Notes: generated by a model from the letters alone, not told the origin. 64,000 bases of DNA from JAHBTB01 sp964451255 (GCA_964451255.1 CAYVHL010000001.1:124001-188000), one strand, 5' to 3'; positions 16,474 through 25,052 are shown, counted from the stretch's first letter. Made by a program: numbers and translations.

Positions 16474-18042
16474 CTAGCCGCCGTCGGTTGCCGACCGCAC
16501 GACGCGCGGTCGGTTGGCCTCGTTGCCTAGGCGATATCCGAGCCCATAGACGGTACGGGCCACATCGGCCATCTTCTTGAAGTCGATCTTGGGCACTTCG
16601 TCGCCGACCTGGTGGTAGTCGACGTGGACGCCGTCGAACCAGAAGATGATCGGGATTCCTTGCTGGGCGTAGTTGAAGTGGTCGCTCCGGGTGAAGATCG
16701 ACTCAGGGTCGTTCGGCTCGTCGTAGTGGTAGTTGTATTTGATCTTGTATAGGTCGTTGTTCGCCGCGACGCTCAGGTTGTAAAGGTCGTCGCTCATCCG
16801 GCGGCTGCCGACCACGTAGATCTCGTCCGGCCCGGACAGCATCTTGTCGCGGGCATCGGTGTCACCGGCAGGCTTGCTCCGCCCGATCATGTCGATGTTC
16901 AGTTGGGCGATGATGCTGTGGATGGGCACGGTCGGGTGGGTCGTGAAATAGCGGCTTCCCCAAAGTCCTTTCTCCTCGCCGCAGTGCCAGACGAACAGAA
17001 GGCTCCGTTTGGGCTTTGGCCCGACAGCGAAGCCATGGCAGATCTCCAAGATCGAGACCGTCCCAGAGCCGTCGTCGTCTGCGCCGTTGAAGATGCGGTC
17101 CGCGCCAGAGTTGCGCATTCCCAAGTGGTCGTAGTGCGCGCCGAAGGCCACGTACTCCTGGCTGAGCGTCGGGTCGGTCCCAGGAATGATGCCGACCACG
17201 TTCTGCGTGTGCAGTTCGCTCGGGTTCATGACGACGCTTAGGTCGGCTTCGGTGTCGATGTCCGAGCCCGCGGCGGTCGGCGTGTTAGTGGCGAGGATTT
17301 TGTTCGCCTCGTTAGCCAAGAGCCTCTGGACAACCTCCTGCTTGACTATCACCGTTGGTACGCTGCGGCCCGGCTCGCGCGGGCGGCCGGCTCGCTGGGG
17401 CGCCTTGCCAGTGTCGCGGTCCCATGTGACTTGGTCGCTCTCGTTGGCGACCTTGACGATGCCGAGCGCGCCGTACTTCTTTACCGCGCCCTCAGGTGAC
17501 AGGTAGTCGTCGCCCTCCTTTCCCGTTCGCATCAGGTTTCGAAAGCCCGACGGATTGTCTCCGGAGATCAGCAAGACCTTTCCCTTGACATCGACGCCTT
17601 TGTATGGGTCGACATTGTCCTTCTTGAGCATCCAACCGTTCCCGACAAAGACGAGTTTGCCTGCCGCCGATCCTGTGGCCCCCTGGCCGACGAAGTCGTC
17701 ACCGTACTTCAGGCTCTGGCCGGCAAGTTTCAGGGTTGTCTTCGTACCGTCGGCCAAAGGAGTGCTCAGGTCGATCCTTTGGAAATACGTGCCGTTGTCA
17801 CCCCCAGGCTTGACACCCCAGAGCTTGAGTTGGGTCGAGATGTACAGGGCGACCGTGTCCAGACCGTGGGACGGCGTGTCGCGGCCCTCCATCAGGTCGT
17901 CGGCGACGAACTCTAGGTGCGCCCTGAGTCGCCCTGGGGTGATCGTCTCGGGCTCCCCGTACAGACCGGACCCGGGGTCGACGCCCGATTGGGCCGTGAC
18001 AGCGGCGAGGACAAGAAGGGCTACAGGAAGGCGTCGTAACAT
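16474..18042 (-). CDS. Secreted M28-family aminopeptidase
   Basis: A 522-residue co-catalytic zinc exopeptidase with signal peptide (LPVALLVLAAVTAQS). All metal-site motifs are present: GAHYDHLG, NGADDDGSGT, HCGEEKGLWG, QLNIDMIGR and the late His in RSDHFNYAQQGIP. A protease-associated-like insert lies between residues 130 and 260. It removes N-terminal residues from peptides outside the cytoplasm. A -10-like TATGAT lies 11 bases before the ATG, and it heads the minus-strand run that includes dxr and rseP. Confidence 0.9.
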   Translation of the reverse strand: MLRRLPVALLVLAAVTAQSGVDPGSGLYGEPETITPGRLRAHLEFVADDLMEGRDTPSHGLDTVALYISTQLKLWGVKPGGDNGTYFQRIDLSTPLADGTKTTLKLAGQSLKYGDDFVGQGATGSAAGKLVFVGNGWMLKKDNVDPYKGVDVKGKVLLISGDNPSGFRNLMRTGKEGDDYLSPEGAVKKYGALGIVKVANESDQVTWDRDTGKAPQRAGRPREPGRSVPTVIVKQEVVQRLLANEANKILATNTPTAAGSDIDTEADLSVVMNPSELHTQNVVGIIPGTDPTLSQEYVAFGAHYDHLGMRNSGADRIFNGADDDGSGTVSILEICHGFAVGPKPKRSLLFVWHCGEEKGLWGSRYFTTHPTVPIHSIIAQLNIDMIGRSKPAGDTDARDKMLSGPDEIYVVGSRRMSDDLYNLSVAANNDLYKIKYNYHYDEPNDPESIFTRSDHFNYAQQGIPIIFWFDGVHVDYHQVGDEVPKIDFKKMADVARTVYGLGYRLGNEANRPRVVRSATDGG

Positions 18043-18108
18043 GGCGTCCAGCCATCATACTTTCCTGCCGACCCACTTCTCGCCAGTTTTGTGGTGAAAT
18101 GGAGGCGC

Positions 18109-19008
18109 ATGCCCCTGATCGACCCTAACAAAACGCAGATGGGCGCGCCCCCCGTCTCGGATCCCAACAAGACTCACATGGGTTCGGTCGCGGATCCCAA
18201 CAAGACCATGATGGGGGCGCCGAGCCTGAACGCCACACAGACGATCAAGCCTGTCCAATGTCCGGTGTGCAAAACCTTCAACCCTCCGGGACAGGCATGG
18301 TGCGTCGACTGTGGCCTGATTTTTGAGCTCGCGCTGGACGGTGACGCCTTCGGCGCGCCCGCCGTACAACTTCCCGTCTTGGTCGACAGCAACGGGCGCG
18401 AGCACGTCCTGCGTCCCGGTGGCAACGTCGTCGGACGTCAAGGCGACGTGCTGGTCGAGGACACCCGGGTCAGCCGACAGCACGCCCGGGTCACCTTGGA
18501 CGGACAACAGGTCGTTGTCGAAGACCTTGGGAGCACCAACGGCACGACCGTCGGCGGGGCAAGGCTGGGTCAAGGTGAGAAAAAGAACCTGGCAAACGGC
18601 GAGAAGGTGAGCCTGGGCGGATTTGAACTCACCGTTAGTTTTCCCGGCGAGGGCAACAAGACCCTTGCCGCCATGGGTGGCAAGACTTCGTCCATGTCGG
18701 CCGCCCCGACCACGAACACGGCCGTCGCCTGGCTTGTCTTGCCCGACGCGGAGATTCCACTGGAGCGCGGCACGCACACGTTCGGCCGTAAGAGTGACAA
18801 CCCGATCGTTATATCCGACCCCTATGTCAGCGGGCGGCACGGAGAGATCGAGGTGACAGAGACGGGGGTCTGGCTGACCGACACAGGTTCGACAAACGGC
18901 ACCCTGCTCAACGGCGCCAAACTGGCGTCAGGACAAAGGGTGGAACTCACCAAGGACGACGTCGTGAAGCTTGGTTCGCTTGAACTTCGCGTGCGGTTCA
19001 AGGACTGA
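18109..19008 (+). CDS. Double FHA-domain protein with zinc ribbon and DPNKTxMG repeats
   Basis: The start is ATG at 18109 with GGAGG just upstream; GTG codons at 18091/18094 lack a ribosome site. The 299-residue soluble protein has three parts. The N-terminus carries three near-identical repeats, DPNKTQMG, DPNKTHMG and DPNKTMMG, placing Thr at residues 9, 22 and 33. A zinc ribbon follows (Cys 51, 54, 65, 68). Two FHA domains come next, each with the SRQH/SGRH and STNGT phosphothreonine-binding motifs. FHA domains bind phospho-Thr peptides, so the repeats are plausible kinase targets. The PP2C phosphatase gene begins two bases after its stop. No Ser/Thr kinase gene is in the window. Confidence 0.88.
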   Translation: MPLIDPNKTQMGAPPVSDPNKTHMGSVADPNKTMMGAPSLNATQTIKPVQCPVCKTFNPPGQAWCVDCGLIFELALDGDAFGAPAVQLPVLVDSNGREHVLRPGGNVVGRQGDVLVEDTRVSRQHARVTLDGQQVVVEDLGSTNGTTVGGARLGQGEKKNLANGEKVSLGGFELTVSFPGEGNKTLAAMGGKTSSMSAAPTTNTAVAWLVLPDAEIPLERGTHTFGRKSDNPIVISDPYVSGRHGEIEVTETGVWLTDTGSTNGTLLNGAKLASGQRVELTKDDVVKLGSLELRVRFKD

Positions 19009-19010
19009 CC

Positions 19011-19856
19011 ATGGAAGAGATCACCGCAGAGTTCGCCGTCGAGTCGCTCGTCACGCCAGTCGAGCTGCGTTTCCGACCCGTGGCGACCTTCGGCTGTAAG
19101 ACGGACATGGGTCGGGTCCGCGAGAACAACGAGGACAAGTTCGAGTACTTCGTCCCCGACACGGATCAAGAGCTTGCGGCAAAGGGGATGGTGTTCGTGG
19201 TGTGCGACGGCATGGGCGGACACGAAGCCGGGCAGATCGCGAGTGAATTGGCGACCAAGACCTTCATCGACGTCTACCGCCATCACAGCGCAGACATGGA
19301 GGGCGCGTTGAAGGGGGCGGTCGCGGCCGCCAACCGCTTTGTCCACGACGTGGGTCGGACGGTGCCCTCTCGAAAAGGGATGGGAGCCACTCTGTCCGCG
19401 CTGGTCTTGTTACAGGACAAGGCGTATGTCGCCCAGGTGGGCGACTCACGTGTGTACCGGGTCAAGGGGGGAGAACTCCAGCAGGTCACCGTCGACCACA
19501 CGTGGGTGGAAGAGACGGTGAGGGCCGGGGTTATGAGCCGGGAGGATGCCGAGCGGAGCCCGTACCGCCATATGATAACCCGTGCGATCGGGCCCGAAGC
19601 AGAGGTGCCGCCTGACATCTTCGAAATGTCCCTTGGCGCCGGAGACGTCTTTATGTTGTGCTCGGACGGTGTGACGAACCACGTCTCCGACGAGGAGATC
19701 CACCGGTTGCTTGGCGAATGGGGGCCGAGCGAGGCGGCTTGGAGGCTCGTCGGGGCGGCCCTGGTGGGCGGCGGATCGGACAACGCCACGGTGATCGTCG
19801 TCCGCGTGGACAGGGTCGTCGATTTGGAAGACGAGTCCCGGCTTTCGCCGGGATGA
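19011..19856 (+). CDS. PP2C-family Ser/Thr phosphatase
   Basis: A 281-residue Mn/Mg-dependent phosphatase of the Stp1/PrpC type. The motifs are all present: TDMGRVRENNEDKF, VVCDGMGGHEAG (metal Asp), MGATLSALVL, AQVGDSRVYR, DHTWVEE, LCSDGVTNHV and GSDNATVIVV. It removes phosphate from Ser/Thr in proteins and normally opposes a Hanks-type kinase. It starts two bases after the double-FHA gene, so substrate reader and phosphatase are probably co-expressed. Its last codons (RLSPG) are encoded by a GC-rich palindrome (19836-19853). Confidence 0.93.
   Translation: MEEITAEFAVESLVTPVELRFRPVATFGCKTDMGRVRENNEDKFEYFVPDTDQELAAKGMVFVVCDGMGGHEAGQIASELATKTFIDVYRHHSADMEGALKGAVAAANRFVHDVGRTVPSRKGMGATLSALVLLQDKAYVAQVGDSRVYRVKGGELQQVTVDHTWVEETVRAGVMSREDAERSPYRHMITRAIGPEAEVPPDIFEMSLGAGDVFMLCSDGVTNHVSDEEIHRLLGEWGPSEAAWRLVGAALVGGGSDNATVIVVRVDRVVDLEDESRLSPG
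19836..19853. repeat. VIPAKAG-type palindromic repeat at the end of the PP2C gene
   Basis: TCCCGGC, loop TTTC, GCCGGGA, followed by TGACGGAATCCGGG. On the minus strand this reads as the widespread dispersed bacterial repeat whose translation gives VIPAKAG. It overlaps the PP2C stop codon and lies between two convergent genes, so it could also serve as a bidirectional terminator. Confidence 0.5.
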
Positions 19857-19873
19857 CGGAATCCGGGTGAGAG

Positions 19874-20482
19874 TTACCGGGCGTAGAACTCGACGACTTG
19901 CTGTTCGTTGAAGAAGCTCGGGAAGTCTTCACGTTCGGGCAGGGCGATCACCTTGCCGCTCATGTTGGCCACGTCCGGCTCCAAATAGACAGGAACCGCC
20001 GCACCCTCATACTGGTTGCGTTTGGCCAGGTCACGGCTCTGCGACCGGTCACGGACCGAGACGACGTCTCCGACCTTGAGGCTGTACGACGGGATGTCCA
20101 CGAGCTTGCCGTTCACAAAGATGTGCTGGTGGCTCACCATCTGTCGCGCCTGGAAGATCGTCTTGGCGTAGCCTAGGCGATAGACCGCAGTCTGGAGGCG
20201 TAGCTCCAGAAGCCGCAAAAAGTTGAGGCCGGTGTTACCGTGCATCCGACGGGCCTTGTCGAAAGTGTTTCGGAACTGCTTCTCCAGCATGCCGTAATAG
20301 CGGCGGATGACCTGTTTGGCCAAGAGCTGCTCGCCATATTCGGACAACCGGTTGTCGCGGACGTTCGGGCCGTGCTGGCCGGGTTTGTAGGGGCGCTTGG
20401 TGCTCGGGCACTTCGTCTTCCCCCAGATATTGAAGCCGACTTTACGGCAGATGTCTGATCTTCTTCCTCGATATGTCGCCAT
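19874..20482 (-). CDS. rpsD: 30S ribosomal protein S4
   Basis: A 202-residue S4, usual length, starting MATYRGRRSDICRKVG at ATG 20482; the longer frame to 20638 is leader sequence. It has RPYKPGQHG, the S4 RNA-binding domain (RLELRLQTAVYRLGYAKTIFQARQMVSHQHIFVNGK) and the C-terminal region. Only two cysteines remain in the N-terminal zinc region, so it is intermediate between zinc and zinc-free forms. It binds 16S rRNA early in 30S assembly. Here it stands alone rather than in the alpha operon. Confidence 0.95.
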   Translation of the reverse strand: MATYRGRRSDICRKVGFNIWGKTKCPSTKRPYKPGQHGPNVRDNRLSEYGEQLLAKQVIRRYYGMLEKQFRNTFDKARRMHGNTGLNFLRLLELRLQTAVYRLGYAKTIFQARQMVSHQHIFVNGKLVDIPSYSLKVGDVVSVRDRSQSRDLAKRNQYEGAAVPVYLEPDVANMSGKVIALPEREDFPSFFNEQQVVEFYAR

Positions 20483-20668
20483 GCTTTCTGGTCCAAGCCA
20501 TTCCTGTCGGTTGCACTCCCGACCAAGGCCGGGGTGGGCGTAACCGAGGATTATGGCACCACCTGGCGACCGGACGAGCGATCTCCTGCCGAGGGTCCCG
20601 GCTTCCGGGCTAGAGAACCGGGTCAGAACGACTGACAATAACAGAAGGCCAGCAGACGCGGAGATACG
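20483..20668. promoter_or_regulatory. Divergent intergenic region, rpsD and PilZ-like gene
   Basis: 186 bases between divergent starts. On the minus strand CATAAT (20551-20556) is a likely rpsD -10. It is followed by a GC-rich leader that can fold (CCGGCC...TCGG) before the ATG, which lacks a clear Shine-Dalgarno. Autoregulation by S4 binding to such a leader is known in other bacteria and is only a guess here. On the plus strand GGAG lies six bases before the PilZ-like ATG. Confidence 0.35.
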
Positions 20669-21289
20669 ATGTCACACACGATAAAGTCGCTGCCGTTCGA
20701 CCTCAAATTGGACGACGAGGTCAAGATCATCGTCGTCAGCCAGGACAAGTCAGTCACTGGCAAGATATCGATGGCTGCCGCACCGATCTACGAGATCAAG
20801 CTTGATGACGGCGATGCAGTCGAGGCAGGAATGTCCGTGAGGTGTGAGCCGACTAAGTGCCCCCGCCAGTCCCGGATCCTCGCCACAGTGATCGGTAACA
20901 AGGAAGGGGACACGAAGATCTGGATCACCGCCATGGAGCTCCAAGTCGGTGTCGAACGCGAACCCCGCTATCCGGCCCTTGGGACACGCGCGATGGTCGG
21001 CGACGGTGTGGGTGGAGTGGAACTCAAGGACGTCTCCAATTCTGGGCTTTCGTTCTTGACCGACCAACCGGTGACGCCGGGGCGGACAATGGACATCAGC
21101 GTCCTGAACGGCGACAATCCGGTCGAACTCGAAGTCATGACCATGCATGTGAGCCAGGAAGTCGGTATGCCGATCGCCACCGTGGGTTGCAAGATCACAC
21201 GGAGAACGGACGGTGACCAGAAGGCATGGGCCGAGATCGTAAAGCGGTCGCAAGAAGTCGCCAGCCAGCGCCCAAAGAAGGCCAGCTGA
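20669..21289 (+). CDS. PilZ-domain-like protein
   Basis: A 206-residue soluble protein. An N-terminal beta-rich YcgR-N-like half (residues 1-95) is followed by a PilZ-like half. The latter shows REPRYP and, about 20 residues later, DVSNSGLSF, matching the D/NxSxxG motif that contacts cyclic di-GMP. The usual RxxxR is imperfect (ExxxR or RxxR), so nucleotide binding is uncertain. PilZ proteins commonly modulate pili, flagella or exopolysaccharide, and the window has PilB, PilT and flagellin genes further right. GGAG lies six bases before the ATG. Confidence 0.7.
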   Translation: MSHTIKSLPFDLKLDDEVKIIVVSQDKSVTGKISMAAAPIYEIKLDDGDAVEAGMSVRCEPTKCPRQSRILATVIGNKEGDTKIWITAMELQVGVEREPRYPALGTRAMVGDGVGGVELKDVSNSGLSFLTDQPVTPGRTMDISVLNGDNPVELEVMTMHVSQEVGMPIATVGCKITRRTDGDQKAWAEIVKRSQEVASQRPKKAS

Positions 21290-21337
21290 TCACGAGACCG
21301 TGCCGGTCGCGAAGGTCTCAGATCGCCAACTGACCGG

Positions 21338-22501
21338 TCATTCGCGGATCTTCGTCTCGGTGTAGTCGTCTGGGTTCAGCCCCATCCGACGGATGGCCTC
21401 AGAGTCGAAGTTGATGTCTCCGCCCAGGTATTTGCCGGTTTCCTTGTTCACAAAGTAGCGGTCGTAACCTGTCGCGACCTGCCAGGTCTTACCTGCAGAG
21501 TCGGAGACCGTGTTCTCGTCGTTGATGTAGTTGAGGAACCGCTGCTGTTGTAGGTCGCTCGCCGCGCTACGTTCGAAGAAACTCTTGACGCTCGCGTCGC
21601 TGGCCGCCCACATCGACTCCATGCGTCGCTGGTGGCTTTCCGCGCTCGCTTGAATCCAAGCCATGTTCCTGTTGTGTTGGGCCGTCATGCGGTCGGAGAA
21701 GGCCTGCATCTCGGCCATCCTCTGCTGGTGCTGGGCTGCTTGCCTGGCGGTCCATTCCGGGTTGGTCTTCTTCGACTTCGCCATGGTGCGCGTCATCTGC
21801 TCAAAGTCAGCGGGCTTCCCTGCCGTGGTGATCCCGCCGACGTCCGCCATCCAGAACGCCGAGGTCTGGATCGTTATGCAGACGACCCTGGCCGACATTT
21901 TGGTGCCGTGGTCGGTGTACGTGAAGTCCTGGTCGGCCGCGTCCCCTGCGCCAAATGGCACGCCCGCATCCGCGAACGCCTTCTTAAAATCTTCGACGCG
22001 CTTCTCGTTCCGGGTCAATTCACCCAGTTTGAATCCCTCCAACTTGCCGAACTTCCTTTGTATGTAGTCAGGAAGGTACTGCTCCGCCGGCACGTACTCC
22101 GAAATCTTCACCATGCGGTTGACCTCGACGATCTGTTGCAAAACGGGGTTGTTCTCGGCATATTCGGGTGTCCAATACTGGGGGATGTTGGGGTCACCCA
22201 TGAACACGACGGTGTCCCTGTTCGGACTGACAGAGATGACGACCTCACGATGGATGTCGAACGCCCTGGAGGAATACGCCCTCGTGAACCAGCCCTTGGG
22301 AACCTTTACGGTGAAGCAGTCCTCCACCGGATCACGCACGGTCACGAATTCGGTCGCCGGCTTTGTCAACTTCCCATTCGCACTCTTCTTTTGTCCGGGC
22401 TCGGTAGAGGATGTCCCGGGCGTCGAGCCCATTTCTTTGGCCGCGAACGTGCAACCGAGCAAGAGCGATGCGATGACGAACGTGACGGTCACTCGGTACA
22501 T
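21338..22501 (-). CDS. Lipoprotein with Met/Gln-rich helical segment, unknown function
   Basis: A 387-residue predicted lipoprotein (lipobox LLLGC at residues 13-17) with a Ser/Thr/Pro linker. A folded domain occupies about residues 55-235 (PVEDCFTVKVPKGWFTR). It is followed by a charged helical segment rich in Gln, Met, Ala and Arg (about 250-315, QHQQRMAEMQAFSDRM), probably coiled coil, and a C-terminal module (KTWQVATGYDRYFVNKETGKYLGGD). I do not recognise the family. The ATG is preceded by TAGAAT with a 6-base gap and no Shine-Dalgarno, suggesting a leaderless transcript. Confidence 0.75.
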   Translation of the reverse strand: MYRVTVTFVIASLLLGCTFAAKEMGSTPGTSSTEPGQKKSANGKLTKPATEFVTVRDPVEDCFTVKVPKGWFTRAYSSRAFDIHREVVISVSPNRDTVVFMGDPNIPQYWTPEYAENNPVLQQIVEVNRMVKISEYVPAEQYLPDYIQRKFGKLEGFKLGELTRNEKRVEDFKKAFADAGVPFGAGDAADQDFTYTDHGTKMSARVVCITIQTSAFWMADVGGITTAGKPADFEQMTRTMAKSKKTNPEWTARQAAQHQQRMAEMQAFSDRMTAQHNRNMAWIQASAESHQRRMESMWAASDASVKSFFERSAASDLQQQRFLNYINDENTVSDSAGKTWQVATGYDRYFVNKETGKYLGGDINFDSEAIRRMGLNPDDYTETKIRE

Positions 22502-22507
22502 ACACTT

Positions 22508-22513
22508 ATTCTA
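22508..22513 (-). promoter_or_regulatory. -10 box 6 bases before the lipoprotein ATG (leaderless)
   Basis: The minus strand reads TAGAAT, AAGTGT, ATG. With normal spacing, transcription would start at or next to the A of the ATG, and no ribosome site is present. Confidence 0.45.
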
Positions 22514-22549
22514 CTGTCGGCTAACTGAGAATGCACTAACATTTGTTGA

Positions 22550-23629
22550 TCATTCGACCCGACCAGTCGCGAACGCGTCTAGCGCGGTTCCCTCGAACTC
22601 AAACCTGGGTATAGGGCCGGGGCCAAAGTTGAGCCGCACCAATGGCTTGATCACCTGCTCCGTCATCACCTGGTCGGCCAGGTCCCGACGAGCGGCTTCC
22701 GTCTGCAGGAGCAACACCTGCAGGTGGATCTTGCCCAGAGCGAGGGAGCCGACCCGCCTCCCCTCGTCTGTGGTCAGCGTCTGACCCAATATCGCCCGCG
22801 CGATCTCCCGGTTGTGGAACTCGATGGCCTCCATGAAGCCGGCGGAAGGCCCCGGTTGTCCGCCCAACGTGCTGATCTCGATCTCGCTGGGAAAGACGAC
22901 GCTCACGTTGTCCTGCAGGTTCTGGAGCGCGTCGGCCACCGCCTGTTGCTCCTCGGCAGGCAGGCCGCGCTCATACTTTCCGAGGATCGTCGGCATGGCG
23001 AAGCGGCTCAGGTGGAACTTCCAGGCGGCCAAGAGTTCGCTCTTGGCCTGCCAATGCTTGTAGGCGGCGTCGAGGTCGCTCTTCCCCTTTGGGTCGGCAT
23101 AGGTCGGACGGTTCGTGAACACGATGAATTTGGCAGGGTCCAGCGTGCGCGGACCTTCCCCTGGAAGTCGCAAGATCAGCCCCTGGACGACGCCGAACTC
23201 GTCCACCTCCAGACCGAATCCGCCGGGGTCCTTGGGGCGTGCCGCCTTGAGGACGACCTTCCCGCCGACAAGCGCGTAAACCGCCTCCTGAACCGACCAA
23301 CCCGTCACAAAGGCTTGCATCGCTTGATCAAGGATGGTCAGGGGCGATCCATCCATGTTCGCGAAGTTCTCTTCGACGAAGTCGGCCCGGCGCTTTCCCT
23401 CCTCACTGCCGTCGTGGGTGATCCGATAAGGGGCGGCGACCACCGCCTTGCGTTTGATCGTCACAGCCGTCTGCACCATCGAGTCGGCCAACATGGACCG
23501 GTAGGTCTCAATCGGCAATCCGCCGGAAGCGGGGCCGGGATATTCCAGAGCCCTCCTTTGGTAGACGGTCAGTTGCGGGGCCGATTCGGAGGCGAGTCTG
23601 TTCTTTTTCTTTGCGAAGAGGTTCCACAT
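22550..23629 (-). CDS. Mu gp29-like phage portal protein (DUF935)
   Basis: A 359-residue portal-type protein. The family pattern is visible: early basic helix (MWNLFAKKKNRL), SMLADSMVQTAVTIKRKAVVAAPYRI, FVTGWSVQEAVYAL, and a late helix GFMEAIEFHNREIARAILGQTLTTDEG followed by LALGKIHLQVLLLQTEAARRDL. Portal forms the dodecameric ring through which DNA enters the head. It is somewhat shorter than full Mu portals (about 500). It is the last gene of the phage-like operon, 13 bases after the terminase stop. It is intact by eye, with no frameshift. Confidence 0.82.
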   Translation of the reverse strand: MWNLFAKKKNRLASESAPQLTVYQRRALEYPGPASGGLPIETYRSMLADSMVQTAVTIKRKAVVAAPYRITHDGSEEGKRRADFVEENFANMDGSPLTILDQAMQAFVTGWSVQEAVYALVGGKVVLKAARPKDPGGFGLEVDEFGVVQGLILRLPGEGPRTLDPAKFIVFTNRPTYADPKGKSDLDAAYKHWQAKSELLAAWKFHLSRFAMPTILGKYERGLPAEEQQAVADALQNLQDNVSVVFPSEIEISTLGGQPGPSAGFMEAIEFHNREIARAILGQTLTTDEGRRVGSLALGKIHLQVLLLQTEAARRDLADQVMTEQVIKPLVRLNFGPGPIPRFEFEGTALDAFATGRVE

Positions 23630-23642
23630 AGTCGTTGGTGGG

Positions 23643-24917
23643 TCAGTCGACGGTCAGCCGTCGGAGCGGGCCGACCATGATGGCCGGACGATAGGAGGTC
23701 GGCAACTGGCGGCAAGCGAGGGCCAAGGCGATGACCAAGTCGTCGTGCTCGGCGCCCGCCGCCTGGAGCTTGACGTTGCCGGCGCCGCTGGTCGTCGCTT
23801 CAAACCGGTCGAGCTGCCGAAGCAACACGGGGTCCGGGGCCATATGCAAGGCCCGGCGGTCGATCATGACCGCCAGGTTCTCGATGAGGTCGCGCTTGGA
23901 CGGTACGGTGAAGACCAGCCCCTCGACCCTGGCCTTAGTCGCCTGCCTCTGCAACATCTCCAGCACTGGGTCGCCCCCGCCGGTCGCGTCGCACAGGACA
24001 CGGCACCCGGGATAGCGGTCGATCGTCTCGCACGCCAACCGGACGGTCTCGCGCCAAGACGTGCCGTTCCATTGGGCGAGTTCCAACAGGCGGGCTTCGT
24101 CGCGGTGCCCGGCGACGGCCGCCACCGCCGTGTAGTCGCCGTATCGAGCCCAGTCGACCCCCACGGCAACGACTTCGTTCCCGACGGGCCTCACGTGGGG
24201 GACAAGACATCCTTGGACGGCTTCGCTCGGAAACACCTTCCCGACCGCCTCGTCGAACCGTGCCAAGTACTCCACAGCGAACGCCCTCTCACTGACCAGT
24301 TCGCGCTGGATAGCCAGGAACTCGGGCTTGACGGTAGGGTTCTCCGAGGTCGGCGCCTGTCGCGACCACACGCCGTGCTCTCCGTGCACTCCCATCTCAA
24401 AGAAGCGCCAAAAGTGGTTGCGTCCGAATGGGGTGCTGACGAGGGTCAGGCGCCCGTCGCTGGTGGCGAGCATCGGCATCGCGACCTCGGTGACGAGGCT
24501 CTCGGGCAGGAACGCCGCCTCGTCGACCACGATGTCGGTCGCACCGTGGCCGCGCAAGGACCGGGGGACGAACCCGCTCCGGGCAAGCAGGACGTGATGG
24601 CCGTATCGGAGCTCGGGGTGGGGGCCACGGCGGATCTTGGGTTGGTAGTCGCCGCCGTCGTGGGAGACAAGGGCGTCCAACAGCTCGACCACCCGTTCGA
24701 ACAGGAGGTTCGCCTGTTCGAGGGTCGGCGCAAGGGCCAGATGGCGGGTCGGGGCCGGGCGGTGAAGGGCGGCGAGCACTGCCACCGCGCAGGCGTCCGT
24801 CTTCCCCCACCTCCGGCCACAGGCCAAGACCTTCGTCTTGGCATCGGCGAGAAGGAACTCGCGCTGCCCGGCATGGGGCTCCCACACCGGCGCGACGCGC
24901 TGGAGAAATGTTTGCAA
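23643..24917 (-). CDS. Phage terminase large subunit
   Basis: A 424-residue DNA-packaging motor. The ATPase domain has Walker A CGRRWGKTDA near residue 34, Walker B DIVVDEAAFL near residue 128 and the coupling motif LVSTPFGRNHFW. The RNase H-like nuclease domain begins at VGVDWARYGDYTAV (first metal Asp), with DATGGGDPV and a late acidic AEHDDLVIALAL completing the site. All key residues appear present. The start is TTG at 24917, without a clear ribosome site. It lies 60 bases after the tRNA-Trp 3' end. Confidence 0.88.
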   Translation of the reverse strand: MQTFLQRVAPVWEPHAGQREFLLADAKTKVLACGRRWGKTDACAVAVLAALHRPAPTRHLALAPTLEQANLLFERVVELLDALVSHDGGDYQPKIRRGPHPELRYGHHVLLARSGFVPRSLRGHGATDIVVDEAAFLPESLVTEVAMPMLATSDGRLTLVSTPFGRNHFWRFFEMGVHGEHGVWSRQAPTSENPTVKPEFLAIQRELVSERAFAVEYLARFDEAVGKVFPSEAVQGCLVPHVRPVGNEVVAVGVDWARYGDYTAVAAVAGHRDEARLLELAQWNGTSWRETVRLACETIDRYPGCRVLCDATGGGDPVLEMLQRQATKARVEGLVFTVPSKRDLIENLAVMIDRRALHMAPDPVLLRQLDRFEATTSGAGNVKLQAAGAEHDDLVIALALACRQLPTSYRPAIMVGPLRRLTVD

Positions 24918-24976
24918 GTGATTGGCGTCAGACGGGGTCTGAGGAGGCCGGGGAGCCCAGGCTAAGCGAGGCTACA

Positions 24977-25052
24977 TGGCAGGGGCGACAGGATTCGAAC
25001 CCGCGACCTATGGTTTTGGAGACCATTGCTCTACCAGCTGAGCTACACCCCT
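24977..25052 (-). tRNA. tRNA-Trp (anticodon CCA)
   Basis: 76 bases on the minus strand: acceptor AGGGGTG pairs with CGCCCCT, D-arm GCTCAGCTGGTAGAGC, anticodon stem ATGGT/ACCAT with loop CTCCAAA (anticodon CCA), T-arm GGTTCGAATCC, discriminator G and genome-encoded CCA. All stems pair. It lies between two phage-like genes, 21 bases after the connector-gene stop and 60 bases before the terminase start, in the same direction. tRNA-Trp is normally single-copy, so this may be the host's only one. Confidence 0.97.

Noticed and set aside
20483..20638. 52-codon upstream extension of rpsD
   Set aside because: S4 proteins begin at MATYRGR-type sequence; the extension covers the promoter and leader.
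23745..24965. 406-codon plus-strand frame opposite the terminase gene
   Set aside because: Antisense shadow; the minus-strand product has complete terminase motifs and the plus translation has none.
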